Source: Spongilla lacustris (taxonomy: Eukaryota > Porifera > Demospongiae > Spongillida > Spongillidae). Taken from it: DNA of 64,000 nt. Of the stretch, positions 11,391 to 23,689 are shown in pieces (position 1 is the first letter of the stretch; each line of letters begins with the position of its first letter). A model generated the notes under the pieces. It had not been told where the DNA came from. It saw nothing but the letters and a program-made list of their open reading frames with translations, and did no database searches. The DNA lies in assembly GCA_949361645.1 (NCBI GenBank), contig OX442424.1, forward strand, positions 7,593,378 through 7,657,377, read 5' to 3'. A program made the position numbers and the translations under genes.

Positions 11391-12369
11391 TAGTCTGGAT
11401 CTGGTGCTTTGAAATTGGTTTCACCTGCTGGGCCCATCTCCATTTATTCAAACACACTGCCTCCAAATGCCCTAGTTTCTGGCAGAATCAGCAACTAGCA
11501 TCATTAAAAGGACAGTCAGCCAACCTGTGGTCCATTTTTCCGCAACATGAACAGGTCCCAGTGGGGAAATCATTAGCTGTTTGGACTTTGTTAAATGATC
11601 CTGGACCTGGTGAAGGTGAGCGTCTCTTCAATGCCTCAATCCAATGAATGGGATTCGACACCACACCATGGACCGTCTCTTTGCCACCTTTGCTGCCCCC
11701 TCCATCTCCACTGCTGCAGCCACCTCTTTAGTGAAAGTAAAGTCGCCCTCCTTGTGTTTGAACGACACCTTGAGTACGGCCTCATTGTTCACGGAACACA
11801 TGAAACGGGTCCACATTGCCTCGTCTTGCAGGTCACATATGGATGGAAAGTCACATGTTACCATGTCATGATGAATCCACGCAGCAATATCGAGAATGGT
11901 TTCCCCTGGCTTGTGGTCCACAGCACTCCAGAACTTGAAATGCTTGTGGACGATGTAGCACACTGGGTTGAACTGGCCCATCATAAACTCGGAAATTTCA
12001 TCCAAGGTGAGGTCATTAATGTTCCTGGACGGTGACTGTTGGGATGCGAGGTCGCTAGACAAGTTGTAATGAACGCATGGCTGGTTTTTAGAAACACCTG
12101 GGCCTGTTTCTCCACAGGAACGGAGTTTGTTCCAACGAAAGTTTGGAAATGGACCCATAGTTGGTTCATAACTCAGTTGTCACATCAAAGGAGACAAAAT
12201 TGGGAATGGCGACTGACTGTGAATTTGAAGTTCGTTGCTCTTGCTTGTCTGCCATGCTGGTGAATGCAGTGATAAGCACTTCCATCTGTTTGAGCCCTTC
12301 CTCCATCTGCTGTTGATGTGCCTCCAGGTGTTGCTGTTGCTGCACTTCCATGTGTTTCTGCTGTGCCAC
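11391..12369 (-). pseudogene. gag: Degenerate Ty3/gypsy gag, minus strand, element B
   Basis: On the minus strand a glutamine-rich start (12369 downward) leads, after a frameshift, into a gag capsid-like stretch at 12158-11628 that contains KPGETILDIAAWI, CDFPSICDLQDEAM and FMCSVNNEAVLKVSFKH. It ends in CCHC zinc-knuckle remnants near 11560-11440. These phrases are typical of gag from K02A2.6-like gypsy elements. It meets element C tail to tail near 11390: C lacks gag and B lacks pol, so they may be one element broken by an inversion. Confidence 0.75.
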
Positions 12370-12439
12370 TATTGAGTTAATTCCATCTTAATGTGAGCAA
12401 AGGCTTCCTCCTGTGGTTGAACCCATCTCCAAGCCTTCG

Positions 12440-14135
12440 TGGCTCACAGTGGCCCCTGTAATGGCTGGTTAATCTGTGCCTAGTTGGGGGAAAACTTGCC
12501 CAGCTGTGTTACTATCACCATAACTTGGCCATAAACCAACGCAAGTCGAATGGGATCTCCGGTGGAGGCATGTTCTGGATTGCAGCAGTTTTAGCAGGAT
12601 CTGGGGATATGTCACTTGGGCTGATGATGCGACCCTGGAACTTCATTGCTGGTTTTGAAAACATGCATTTTTAACATCAGTTCAGCAGCTGGTGTGTCTT
12701 GTAGGTGATGATTGTGTCCCTCCTGGGTGTGTCCCAAATACAAGCCCTTGTCCATTTTGGCCAACTACTACATCAAGCTTTGCCTTCCAATATATTCTGC
12801 TCATAACCTTCTGGAAGTGTTCAAGGGCATGTGAGATGCCAAATGGTAGATTATTAAATCAATAACATCCAAACGGTGTGATAAATGTTGTGAGAAGTCT
12901 TGAGTCCCTGAGAGCTCCTGCTAATAGAGCTAACGTTTCATTTACCTTTTGGAGTGGGTGTACCTCGCATAGGATGCACTCGATTAGAGGTTTTAGGTCC
13001 GCCCATGTCCTTACTCACCACTCTTTTTAGGTACCACCACAATGCCCACACACCACTCTGTTGGGCTGTCCACATGGGATATATCACACTCATAAGTTCC
13101 ATCTTTACAAGCTCCTCTGACCTTTTCTCTCAGCAGTATAGGAACATTCCTAGCTGCATACAGAGCGTGTGGGGTCGCATTTGGCTTCAGTGTAACCTGG
13201 TAGGCTTCATCTACTGTGCCCAGACCCTGGAAGAGGTGAGGGAAACGCTGGTAGATGTCATCATTGATTATGAACACTAGCTTCAGTGCTGGAGTAGTGG
13301 GGATGCCTGCATGTTCAAGGCGTGTTCGGGCCTGACCCACAACACATTATAGTAGAGCTGATGGACCAAGCTAAACTTTCCCAGACTTACATGTAGAAAG
13401 TTTCTCAATGCCTCTGAAGTCTTAAATGCCTTTTCCGATATTACAGAGACATCTGCTCCAGTATCAAACTGTGGTGGCCATTAAACTTGATGTCCACATT
13501 CCAAGTGTCTCCTTCAATGGCACGAAGGAATGACGTATCTTTGCAGGATTCCTCTAGTGCCTTGCCACCTATGGTACAAATCTTGCTTGCCTGGCAGCAG
13601 GCACTGAAATGTCCACGCTTTTGGAAGTTTTTACACGTTGCTTCCCAGGCTGGGTTTATGATATGGACCTCTGCCACACCTGTAGCATTTAGTGCCAAGA
13701 GGGTGGGCTACCTGTTTTCTGCCATACCTGATCCACATTTGTCTCTGAAGGGTTTACGTCACCTTTAAGGATCTGCTGTTGCTCCTTGACCGCCTCCCAT
13801 TGTCGCACAGCCTTTTACACTTCATCAATTTGGGATCGAGCTGTAAGGGCTGTGTCTCGAATCCCCACAACAGTTCTGTCGCGAATCGCCTCGTGTTTCA
13901 AATTGCAGTTTTCTACCAGACTGTGCAGAACGGTCACATATTGCTCCGAAGACACCTCTTCTAACTGGTTACGCCAATTGAAACCAGCCCTTTCGAATAT
14001 TACATTCTTTCCTACTTCAGTAAAGAACTTGTCGAATTACCCAAGGACAAGCTTGTATTCTTTAAAGTCCTTGTCGGTTATTTTCAAGGACAAAGACGGC
14101 TTCTGGAAAGGGTACTGTTGGATTAAGATGAATGC
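12440..14135 (-). pseudogene. Degenerate Ty3/gypsy gag-protease-RT, minus strand, element A
   Basis: Read on the minus strand from 14135: gag with ERAGFNWRNQLEEVSSEQYV and IRDRTVVGIRDTALTA, a zinc knuckle (CKNFQKRGHFSACC near 13620), a protease start (WNVDIKFNGHH near 13480), an RT N-terminus in an open stretch at 13340-13011 (FPHLFQGLGTVDEAYQVTL; DSPTEWCVGIVVVPKKSG), then decayed RT palm (LPFGIS near 12860). Stops and frameshifts break every domain, and RNase H and integrase are missing. Confidence 0.8.
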
Positions 14136-14289
14136 TAGCTATCATTTCGGTTCAAGGCCACTGCCACCCTGTGGTATTTACAATACACCAGTTGTAACGA
14201 GTACATGGCTATTAACAAACTGACTCTAGTGAATACATACGATGTTTATAAGGAGTTCCATGGTCGCGTGATTGCTCACATTACCACAT

Positions 14290-14430
14290 CACCAAGGCAA
14301 CTGTCCAGGCCAACCATTCTGCTGTGTTACTGTCGCATTGTCCATACCAACCATGTCATTCTGCTGGGAGATATAGCTACTGTCAAACCCACCCTGATAG
14401 AAGAAGGATCTACTTGTTCAGAACAACCAG
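14290..14430. repeat. Detached fragment of the 4.7-8.0 kb repeat motif
   Basis: CTGTCCAGGCCAACCATTCTGCTG and CATTCTGCTGGGAGATA followed by GCTACTGTC match the ~42-bp motif of the 4.7-8.0 kb array. It sits immediately to the right of the degenerate gypsy cluster, as expected if the retroelements split or were duplicated within that array. A C-rich CACCCTCCTACAC-type repeat follows at 14525-14645. Confidence 0.7.
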
Positions 14431-14759
14431 CCATCTGGAGGTAACCTTGCAGAACTGGGAGCACAGCTTCTCTCCAGACAAGACGTGGAGGATGCTTGAG
14501 GCAACTGGTTGTGCCCACGCACAGTCCTCTATTCTGTATCCACCCTCCTACACACTTGTATGTTCCCCTCCCCATGTACCCACCCTCCTACACCCTCCCT
14601 CTATATCACCCTCCCCATGTGTCCACCCTCCAACACCCTCCCAGTTATGTGCATTCAAGTCACTTATGTTACATCCTGACATCATCACGCTGAAGACAGG
14701 GAAGGAAGTTTGATGTGCTGTTATATGCATGCTAGACTAAGATCTAGCTGCCAAATGTG

Positions 14760-15645
14760 GTAGCTACAGAGAACGGTTCCTGTGGTATCATGTACGATCC
14801 ACAGTCCTGCGGTATAATATGTACAGTCTTATTGGTATAATGTGCATAGCCCTATTAAGTATGTACAGATCTGTGTATTTTCCTATTGGTGATATGTTGG
14901 TACAGTCCACCTTATTGGTATAATGTGTACAGTTCTGTGGTATAACATGTGTATAGTCCTATGGTATAATATGCACTATTGGTATATTGTGTAGTCATTT
15001 TTACAGATCTTTGAGTCCTATGGTATAATATTTACAGTTCTGTGGCATAATCTTGTGGTATCGATAATGTATGGTATATGTGTAATCCATTGTCTACAAA
15101 GGTGTATTAAGTAATTGTGTTTGATGAGTTGAGAAGTTGTTGGCACTTTTGATGAGTTGAGAAGTTGTTGGCACAAAGTTGGAAAAGGAGGTGGCAGTTG
15201 TAATGGAAAGCAACATACAGCTCTTCTTTGTAGCTTATCTCTAGGTAGCTTATCTTGATAGCTCTCTAGGTAGCTTATCTCGATAGCTCTCTAGGTAGCT
15301 TATCTCGATAGCTCTCTAGGTAGCTTATCTCGATAGCTCTCTAGGTAGCTTATCTCGATAGCTCTCTAGGTAGCTTATCTCGATAGCTCTCTAGGTAGCT
15401 TATCTTGATAGCTCTCTAGGTAGCTTATCTTGATAGCTCTCTAGGTAGCTTATCTTGACAGCTCTCTAGGTAGCTTATCTTGATAGCTCTCTAGGTAGCT
15501 TATCTCGATAGCTCTCTAGGTAGCTTATCTCGATAGCTCTCTAGGTAGCGTATCTCGATAGCTCTCTAGGTAGCTTATCTTGATAGCTCTCTAGGTAGCT
15601 TATCTCGATAGCTCTCTAGGTAGCTTATCTCAAGAGCTCTTTAGG
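14760..15645. repeat. Repeat cassette copy 1: GGTATAAT-type array, spacer, 25-bp array
   Basis: A degenerate array of GGTATAATATGTACAGTCCTATT-like units (14760-15090) is followed by a spacer containing GAGTTGAGAAGTTGTTGGCAC and GGAGGTGGCAGTTGTAATGG, then about 16 copies of a 25-bp unit, CTCTAGGTAGCTTATCTCGA plus TAGCT (15236-15645). The same three-part order recurs at 18285-18755 and 22500-23130. Confidence 0.85.
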
Positions 15646-15739
15646 TAGCTTTCCTCCCCTCCCCTCCTGTCCCTCCCTCTTTCCTATCTCTCCCTCTGTT
15701 TTCCTCTCTCCATCTTCGTCTCTCCTGTTCATGGGCAGA

Positions 15740-16589
15740 GGTAGGCTCCCTGCTGGCATATCCAAGGTGAGTGTTGGAAGGGGTTGGTGTAGTTACTTTT
15801 TAGTAATACATGTAGACTTTAAAGTATAATAACTATGCCAAGCAATCCACCTGTGCCCCCCCCCCACCCCCCACACACACACCATATAACCAGAATTCAC
15901 TTGTAAATTTGTTCATCTCATGTCTAGCTCCAGTTCCTGAATCCACCCCTCCTCTGGGTTATCATCTGAAAGGTAGCACTATAGTCCATACTCCAGCAGC
16001 TGAATCCACGTCACTTTTACATGTAAGTTTAATAATGGGTTATGATAATAGGCTGTGAATAAATCTTGCGTTGCTGCAGCTGGCTGTTCTGTTGTCTGCT
16101 CATCTGAGTTGTTGTGTCTATACTGGTAAGTGCACTTTATATTATTACTCACCATGTGTTCAACTGTAGTAAGTGTATTTAAAATTAAATTTGGATTGAA
16201 GCATCAAATTTTTTTTTAACCCTTCACTGAATTAATGTTCATCAATACAACTGTTACTTATTAACAGAACTGTTGCTTATGATTTGGAATAAAATATCAT
16301 TCTTGCTATTTACTTCCTGACTTTAGCTATGCCCTCTTCTGCACCTTCAACCCTGCTGCTCGCTGCTAGCTGAGATGTAAAATTCGATTTTAAAAAGAAA
16401 AAAATAACATATAAGAAAAGCTCTCTCCTGCTAGTGCTGCCATTCGAACTGCGGATTCTGCTGCTGCTCGGTCTGCATTGTTCTCTGTCGTCAGTTCTGG
16501 CCATTGGTGAGTAGTGGAAGGGGTTTGTGTAGTTACTATTTAGTAATAAGTGTAGAGTTTAAAGTATAACACCATGCCAAGCAATCCAC

Positions 16590-16620
<31 letters not shown>

Positions 16621-17927
16621 ATATACCCAGAATTCACTTGTAAATTTCATGTCCAGATCCAGTTTCTGAATCCACCCCTCATCTGGGTAAAGGTCTCTGA
16701 AAGGTAGCACTATTGTCCTGAGGTAAGCATACTCCAGCAGCTGAATCCACCTCTCCTCACTTGTACATGTAAGTTTTATAATGGGTTATGATAATAGGCT
16801 GTGAATAAATCTTGCTTTGCTGCAGCTGGCTGTTCTGTTGTCTGCTCATCTGAGTTGTTGTGTCTATGCTGGTAAGTGCACTTTTCTTGGTTCTATACCA
16901 TGTTTTTCAACTGTAGTAAGTATAGTTCAAATTTAAATTTGGATTGAAGCATCAAAAAATAGTATTTTTTAACCCTTCATATGATTAATACTCATTAGTA
17001 GAACTGTTACTTATTAACAGAACTGTTGCTTATGATTTGCAATATACTTTTTACTTCCTGACTTTACCTATGCCATCTTCTGCACCTTCAACCCTGCTGC
17101 TCACTGCTAGCTGAGAAATAAAATTCGATTTTATTTATTTAAAAAAAAACTTCTCTCCTGCTAGTGCTGCCATTTGATCTGCTGATTCTGCTGCTCCTTG
17201 GTCTGCATTGTTCTCTGTCATCAGTTCTGGCCATTGGCCTTCTGCAGACAGTTATCTATGGCATCAATATCCCCAAGGTTGGAAATGATTGTTTCAAAAG
17301 GAAGGAATATGTTCTGTCTGTATCACTCTTTTAACTTGCCTTATGTTAAATATTTTAATTTTTTCTTGTTTGACATGGTTTCAGGTAATGCTCGTTCTAG
17401 ATAGGAGATTGCAACCACATGTACCTTGTGAATCAGCATCACATCTGGCTTGCAACATGTTAGCTGTTCTGAATGATGGATGGAGGGACCAAATGCCAGT
17501 AAGTACTACTGCATTGCAGCTAATTAATCATAGCCACGGCATGTATTATAAAATGAGTACTTCTTTTTAGCATATATTAATTGCAAGTGATTTAACCTGA
17601 CTGTCGGTACAGCATGTATTAACCATTCACACATGTACTTTGATGTATGCCTGCAAACACTTACAATGCATTCATACATAGCCAAAAAAAAATCATAAAA
17701 GTGCTCGACTCGGCCATCAATAGTGTGAAGCTCTGCCATTGATATAATAGTGAAATTACATGTTAAAAGTCTCATTGCAGTCAATTTTGACAACGTGTTG
17801 AGTATTGATCATGTAATTTATTGATTGTACTCAAGGCAGCTGTCACCCAGTCATCCCTTACAGTCCCCTGTGTTCCAGTGATGCAGCTCCTGAATCCAAT
17901 GCACCTCTGGGCTAGGGTCTCTGAAAG
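15740..17927 (+). pseudogene. Unrecognised gene, exon cluster copy A (coding state uncertain)
   Basis: Splice-bounded open segments that join in frame: 16826-16871 (LAVLLSAHLSCCVYA), 17165-17277 (VLPFDLLILLLLG... to NIPK, hydrophobic), 17385-17498 (VMLVLDRRLQPHVPCESASH...) and 17887-17927 (LLNPMHLWARVSER). AG acceptors and GT donors flank each, although the donor after 17277 is weak. The block 15.75-16.5 kb is a partial extra copy of 16.5-17.2 kb: it repeats the first exon at 16080-16125 and a truncated second exon near 16434-16504. All four exons recur in copy B with matching lengths. I do not recognise the protein; the NPxxLWARV phrase is slightly Tudor-like, which is too little for a call. 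It may be an expressed gene or a decaying duplicate. Confidence 0.4.
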
Positions 17928-18217
17928 GTAGCCATGTCCCCCCCTACACCCTCCCTTCAAGTTCCCTTCCTACACCTCACACAGTGATGCAGTGTCATAA
18001 GTGAGGAGACATCTTGTGTTGTGAACACTCCTATGGAAGAGAGATCACTTCTGGTCCCCCAAACACACGCCATACACCTCACCCAGTATATCCGACCCCA
18101 CAATGATTATTGTATACAATGGTACCTGTGTGATCTGGTGTGTGTGTGTACCATGTGGAAGGGTTTTATGCTCTTACCAGCACCATGTGCGTAGGTCCAA
18201 GGCACCTGCGTTATCTG

Positions 18218-18218
<1 letters not shown>

Positions 18219-18284
<66 letters not shown>
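18219..18284. repeat. (TG)n microsatellite
   Basis: An uninterrupted TG run of about 33 dinucleotides lies directly before repeat cassette copy 2. Frames through it are low-complexity and not coding. Confidence 0.95.
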
Positions 18285-18287
<3 letters not shown>

Positions 18288-18835
18288 TATTGGTATAATG
18301 TGTACAGTTCTGTGGTATAAAATGTGTATAGTCCTGTGGTATAATATGCATAGTCCTATTGGTATATTGTGTACTCCTGTGTACATATCTATGAGTCCTA
18401 TGGTTATAATACATAATCCTGTGGTATCATGTATATGTATGGTGTATATGTAATCCTAATAAAACCTTGTACAAAGGTTTATTGTCTCCAAAGGTGTATT
18501 TAAAAGTGATTGTGTTGATGATGAGTTGAGGAGTTGTTGGCACTAAGTTGGAGAAGGAGGTGGCAGTTGTAATGGAAAGTAACATACAGCTCTTCTTTGT
18601 ATCTCTAGGTAGCTTATCTCGATAGCTCTCTAGGTAGCTTATCTCGATAGCTCTCTAGGTAGCTTATCTCGATAGTTCTCTAGGTAGCTTATCTCGATAG
18701 CTCTCTAGGTAGCTTATCTTGATAGCTCTCTAGGTAGCTTATCTTGATAGCTCCCCTCCCCTCCCCTCCCCTCCCCTCCCCTCCTCTCCCCTCCCCTCCC
18801 CATCTCTCCCCTCCCCTCCCCATCTCTCACTTCCC
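18285..18835. repeat. Repeat cassette copy 2
   Basis: A shorter version of cassette 1: the GGTATAATGTGTACAG-type array (18285-18445), the GAGTTGAGGAGTTGTTGGCAC spacer (18520-18600), and about six copies of the 25-bp CTCTAGGTAGCTTATCTCGA unit (18603-18755). A CTCCC-rich pyrimidine run (18755-18835) follows, as it does after cassette 1. Confidence 0.85.
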
Positions 18836-18889
18836 TACTTCTTCTCCATCTCCCCATCTCCATCCCATCTTCCTCTTTACTCCTGTACA

Positions 18890-20286
18890 TGGGCAGCATA
18901 TCCAAGGTGAGTAGTGGAAGGGGCTTGTGTAGTTACTTTTTAGTGATACGTGTAGAGTTTAAAGTATAATAACCATGCCAAGCAATCCACCTGTGCCCCA
19001 CCCATATACCCAGAATTCACTTGTAAATTTCATGTCCAGATCCAGTTCCTGAATCCACCCCTCATCTGGGTAAAGGTCTCTGAAAGGTAGCACTATTGTC
19101 CTGAGGTAAGCATACTCCAGCAGCTGAATCCACCTCTCCTCACTTGTACATGTAAGTTTTTTAATGGGTTATGATAATAGGCTGTGAATAAATCTTGCGT
19201 TGCTGCAGCTGGCTGTTCTGTTGTCTGCTCATCTGAGTTGTTGTGTCTATGCTGGTAAGTGCACTTTTCTTGGCTCTATATTGATACTCAACTGTAGTAA
19301 GTATAGTTTGGATTGAAGCATCAAAAAATAGTATTTTTAACCCTTCATATGATTAATACTCATTAGTAGAAGGGTTACTTATTAACAGAACTGTTGCTTA
19401 TGATTTGTAATATACTTTTTACTTCCTGACTTTACCTATGCCCTCTTCTGCACCTTCAACCCTGCTTCTCGCTGCTAGCTGAGACGTAAAATTCGATTTT
19501 ATTTATAAACAATTTTCTCTCCTGCTAAGTGCTGCCATTTGAAGTGCGGATTCTGCTGCTCCTTGGTCTGCATTGTTCTCTGTCATCAGTTCTGGCCATT
19601 GGCCTTCTGCAGACAGTTATCTCTGGCATCAATATCCCCAAGGTTGGAAATGATTGTTTCAAAAGGAAGGAATATGTTCTGTATCACTCTTTTAATTTGC
19701 CTTATGTTAAATATTTTAATTTTTTTCTTGTTTGACATGGTTTCAGGTAATGCTCATTCTAGATAGGAGATTGCAACCACATGTACCTTGTGAATCAGCA
19801 TCACATCTGGCTTGCACCATGTTAGCTGTTCTGAATGATGGATGGAGGGACCAAATGCCAGTAAGTACTACTGCATTGCAGCTAATTAATCATAGCCACG
19901 GCATGTATTATAAAATGAGTACTTCTTTTTAGCATATAGTAATTGCAAGTGATTTAACCTGACCGTCGGTACAGCATTAACCATTCACACATGTACTTTG
20001 ATGTATGCCTGCAAACACTTACAATGCATTCATACATAACCAATAAAAAAATCATAAAAGTGCTCGACTCGGCCATCAATAGTGTGAAGCTCTGCCATTG
20101 ATATAATAGTGAAATTACATGTTAAAAGCCTCATTGCAGTCAATTTTGACAACGTGTTGAGTATTGATCATGTAATTTATTGATTGTACTCGAGGCAGCT
20201 GTCATCCAGTCATCCCTTACAGTCCCCTGTATTCCAGTGATGCAGCTCCTGAATCCAATGTACCTCTGGGCTAGGGTCTCTGAAAG
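18890..20286 (+). pseudogene. Unrecognised gene, exon cluster copy B
   Basis: A near-copy of cluster A. Exon-like segments are 19209-19254 (LAVLLSAHLSCCVYA), 19530-19642 (VLPFEVRILLLLG... to NIPK), 19747-19860 (VMLILDRRLQPHVPCESASH...) and 20246-20286 (LLNPMYLWARVSER). The lengths 46, 113, 114 and 41 equal those in copy A and the frames join. Several differences change residues, and neither copy shows a stop inside these segments. No homologue is recognised. Conservation of four exon boundaries in both copies suggests a real gene duplicated with its introns, rather than random open frames. Confidence 0.42.
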
Positions 20287-20289
20287 GTA

Positions 20290-21580
20290 GCCATGTCCCC
20301 CTTCCTATACCCCCTTCCTACACCCTCTATGGTCTCCCTACACCCTCCCTTCAAGTTCCCTTCGTACACCTCACACAGTGATGCAGTGTCATAAGTGAGG
20401 AGACATCTTGTGTTGTGAACACTCCTATGGAAGAGAGATCACTTCTGGTCCCCCAAACACACCCCATACACCTCACCCAGTATATCCGACCCCACAATGA
20501 TTAATGTATGCAATGGTACCTGTGTTATCTGGTGTGTGTGTACCATGTGGGAGGGTTTTGTGGTGTTCCCATCCTCTTACCCAGCACCATGTGCGTAGGT
20601 CCAAGGCACCATTCTCCCTGCATCAAAATGCTTCCTCTTGTGACCACTGCTACAAAGGCAGGCTGACATGCTGGGTTAGGTGAGTGTGTGTGCTGTGAGG
20701 ACTGAGTTCTGCTGTGCATGTGCATATGTGTGCGCAAGAGTTTCAGAGAAGTTTTGATATAGGAGGATTTCAGTATTATTGCCTCAAGTATCAATAGCAA
20801 TTGATCAGAAACTCCTGCAAGTGTTTATTTAGCCCCAAGTATGGTGCATTTGGTACAAACTCACTTACATTATAGCTAGGTGGAAGAGTGAGGTAGCTTT
20901 TATCATGGGATAGTTTTTGTGTGCTTGACATTGCTGGCCTGGCCCTATCACCATTCCTTCTAGCATGTGGGTGTTTGTACAAGATGTAATACATGTGTGC
21001 GCTTGTCATGTCAGGAATCTTGAGCACAATTTTATTCCTGCATTTGTATACCGCTTTACACCTTCTATCTCTAGCTTCCTACCATTAGTGAGCTTAGCAT
21101 TAAAATTGCATATCTCTGTTGCTCATTGCTCCTTACAGCAGTCACTTTAGTAAATTCTAGGTTTTGTTTAGTAATATCACACACATCAAATACAGATTGG
21201 ATAACAATTGCCAAAATTTAGAGTCTTGTATTTTTTCCCCTTGTTGGTGGGAGATGCAGCCAGTGTAGATCAATTAAACAATTTTGTGAAGGTGAACATG
21301 GCTTAGACCAGCGTCCTTAGGATGGGAACTGTAAGTTCACGTTCTCTTTCCCCACGTAGTATTTGTACTAGGGTGGGAGGGGCCAGTGTATGGCCAACAA
21401 TTGTCAATTAAGTCAGGGGTGTTTGACTCATCCATCAATAGTGTCAGGCTAGTTTGCCAAATGTGCCAGGGCTATGTAAAATCCACTGCCATTCATGTTA
21501 AAATCCTTTATATGAATTCATTACAGTTGCTTAGACATAATGTTGAATTACTCTCCTTTCCCTTCCTCCCTCATCTCGTA
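20290..21580. other. No gene recognised
   Basis: Contains a copy of the CCATGTCCCCC...CACACAGTGATGCAGTGTCATAAG block also present at 17930-18010 (here 20295-20400). Beyond that I see AT-rich unique sequence with short, unconvincing open frames. Confidence 0.5.
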
Positions 21581-21995
21581 TAGCTGCATGCTTCCTTGGT
21601 GGTCACTTAGGTCTGCTGCTGACCCTTTGGATCGTGGTACTGATGTTGCCTCAAGACTGACCTCAATGCCATTGAAACTGAAACCTCCAACAGGTTTTAA
21701 GAGTGATCTAAAGCTGGCAGGCATTGAGGATGAGAACAGTCAAGTGCCCAGGCAAATCAAGACACTCACCAGAGTACTGTCCTCAAATCTATCCAAGCAG
21801 GAGCTGCGTAGCGAGCTGATCACACCTCCGAAACAATCAAGAAAAGCACCAACTCCTAGGCAGCAGGTCAGGGCTCCTCCCATAGAGGGTGTGGCCTCCA
21901 CTGGGCCAATAAAGCCTGCCTCTCCCCCCTCCCCCCTCCCCCCTCCCCCCAAAAAAGAGAATATCCCTATGGCTGCTGTGTATGGCCATGAATAG
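21581..21995 (+). CDS. Candidate terminal exon, proline/lysine-rich, unknown protein
   Basis: The frame open from about 21540 to the TAG at 21993-21995 gives a hydrophilic sequence without low-complexity artefacts until a PSPLPPPPKKEN tail. It has charged stretches such as RQIKTLTRVLSSNLSK and KQSRKAPTPRQQ and ends GHE-stop. An acceptor-like CTCGTATAG ends at about 21582. It lies downstream of, and in the same direction as, exon clusters A and B, so it could be their last exon, but I could not link the phases. The function is unknown. Confidence 0.35.
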
Positions 21996-22179
21996 TGTCC
22001 CAAGTATTGTATCATCTGTGACCATCCATCCTACAAGACATCTGTCATTCATAGTGATACTGGGCATGACATAATTGCTAACGTGACAACATGGCAAGCA
22101 TGACACCATGACAGCATTGCAAACATGGCTAACATGACACCATTGGCTTGTCTTTAACATTCCATACATACACGGTTAA

Positions 22180-23130
22180 AATAATGGAATCGTGCCAAGC
22201 AATTCACCTGTGCACAAGCGGGAAATGCATTACAACAAGAATTCACTTGTAAATTTGTTCATCTCATCTCCAGCTCCAGTTCCTGCATCCACCTCTCCTC
22301 TCGGTTAGGGTCTCTCAAAGCTAGCGCTATAGTCCAGACTCCAGAGGTGGGCATGCTCCAGCAACTGTTCCAATCACCAGTGCTTCCAGTTACGTTCTGA
22401 AGTTACCAGTGTTTCCAGTTACCTATTCCAGTTTTGTGTTTCCAGTTGCCTGTTCCATGTCACCAGTGCTTCCAGTTACATACTCAAGTCACCAATGTTT
22501 TTTCAGTATAATATATACTGGGTATCTATTGGTATAATGTATGCGGTATAAGTCCTATTGGTATAACATGTATAGTCCTGTGGTATAATATGTACATTCC
22601 TATTTGATATAATATGTACTGTCCCATTGCTGTAATATGTACAGTCTTGTGGTATAATATGTACAGTCCTGTCTATATAATATGTACAGTCCTGTCTATA
22701 TAATATGTATAGTCATATTGGTATATGTACAGAGTACAATCCTACAGTCCTGTGACATAATCATGTATGATATATGTTTAATTCTATGGTTTCATGTACA
22801 ATCCTGTAGTATGCCATAATTAAACCTTGTATTTGTCAAAAAATGTTTTTTAAATGTATACATATGTATTGCATATGAGAAAGTGAATTGGATTTTGGTG
22901 TCCACGAAACATGTGTTGATGATGAGTTGAGAAGTTGTTGGCACCAAGTTGGAGAAGGAGGTGGCAGTTGTAATGGAAAGCAACATACAGCTCTTCTTTG
23001 TAGCTTATCTCTAGGTAGCTTATCTTGACAGCTCTCTAGGTAGCTTATCTCGATAGCTCTCTAGGTAGCTTATCTCGATAGCTCTTTAGGTAGCTTATCT
23101 TGATAGTTCTCTAGGTAGCTTATCTCGTTA
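22180..23130. repeat. Repeat cassette copy 3 with a preceding fragment of the duplicated region
   Basis: 22195-22360 repeats the TGCCAAGCAATTCACCTGTGC ... CCAGTTCCTGCATCCACCTC segment seen at 15.84, 16.57 and 18.97 kb. It is followed by the GGTATAATATGTACAGTCC array (22500-22830), the GAGTTGAGAAGTTGTTGGCAC spacer (22920-23000) and about five 25-bp units (22996-23130). Exon-like segments are absent from this copy. Confidence 0.8.
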
Positions 23131-23689
23131 GCGTTGGCCATCTGATCCCTAATATGATCTTTTTCTTTGGAGTGATTCTTTATTTCCTTTTAAAAAGCTG
23201 TCCACTCCTTCACTGGTATTATTATTATTTGTCTTGGGTTAATTTTCTTTTATATAATTTCCTTTTTTTCAATTACTTTTATTTATTTTTAATATTTCAT
23301 GTATTTTTATTTATTTTTTAGTAGTTTTTTTGTAAAAAGTATTGGTCAGCATCGGTCTGAATATGATTATTAATACAACAATATATAGTCAAGTTACTTA
23401 TGAAGTGGTGGAGCTTCATTGAAATCATCAAACTTCACGACACTCCACATCTCCACATCAGCTATCACCAAATCAACAACACCACCTCTACATCAACAAC
23501 ACACTGCTTTTTTACCACCTTCTTCACATCACTGACCACCACCTCCAATTTGAGGGCCATCGGATTGAGAACTCCTGTCCTGCACAACTTCATCAAATTG
23601 GTGCTGATGCCATTGCAAGCAGTTGTGGTCTTGAGTGCTCATTCACGCAAAGCGTGTAAATAGAATAAGATGGCCAGGACCTTCTGTTG

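Noticed and set aside
15236..15645. CRISPR-like array
   Set aside because: Units are directly adjacent 25-bp copies without unique spacers, and the genome is eukaryotic; it is a minisatellite.
18103..18453. Frames of 67-116 residues around 18.1-18.4 kb
   Set aside because: They run through a (TG)n microsatellite and the GGTATAAT array; low-complexity translation only.
23400..23663. 87-residue frame with threonine-rich start
   Set aside because: No domain, splice context or repeat-independent support; probably chance.
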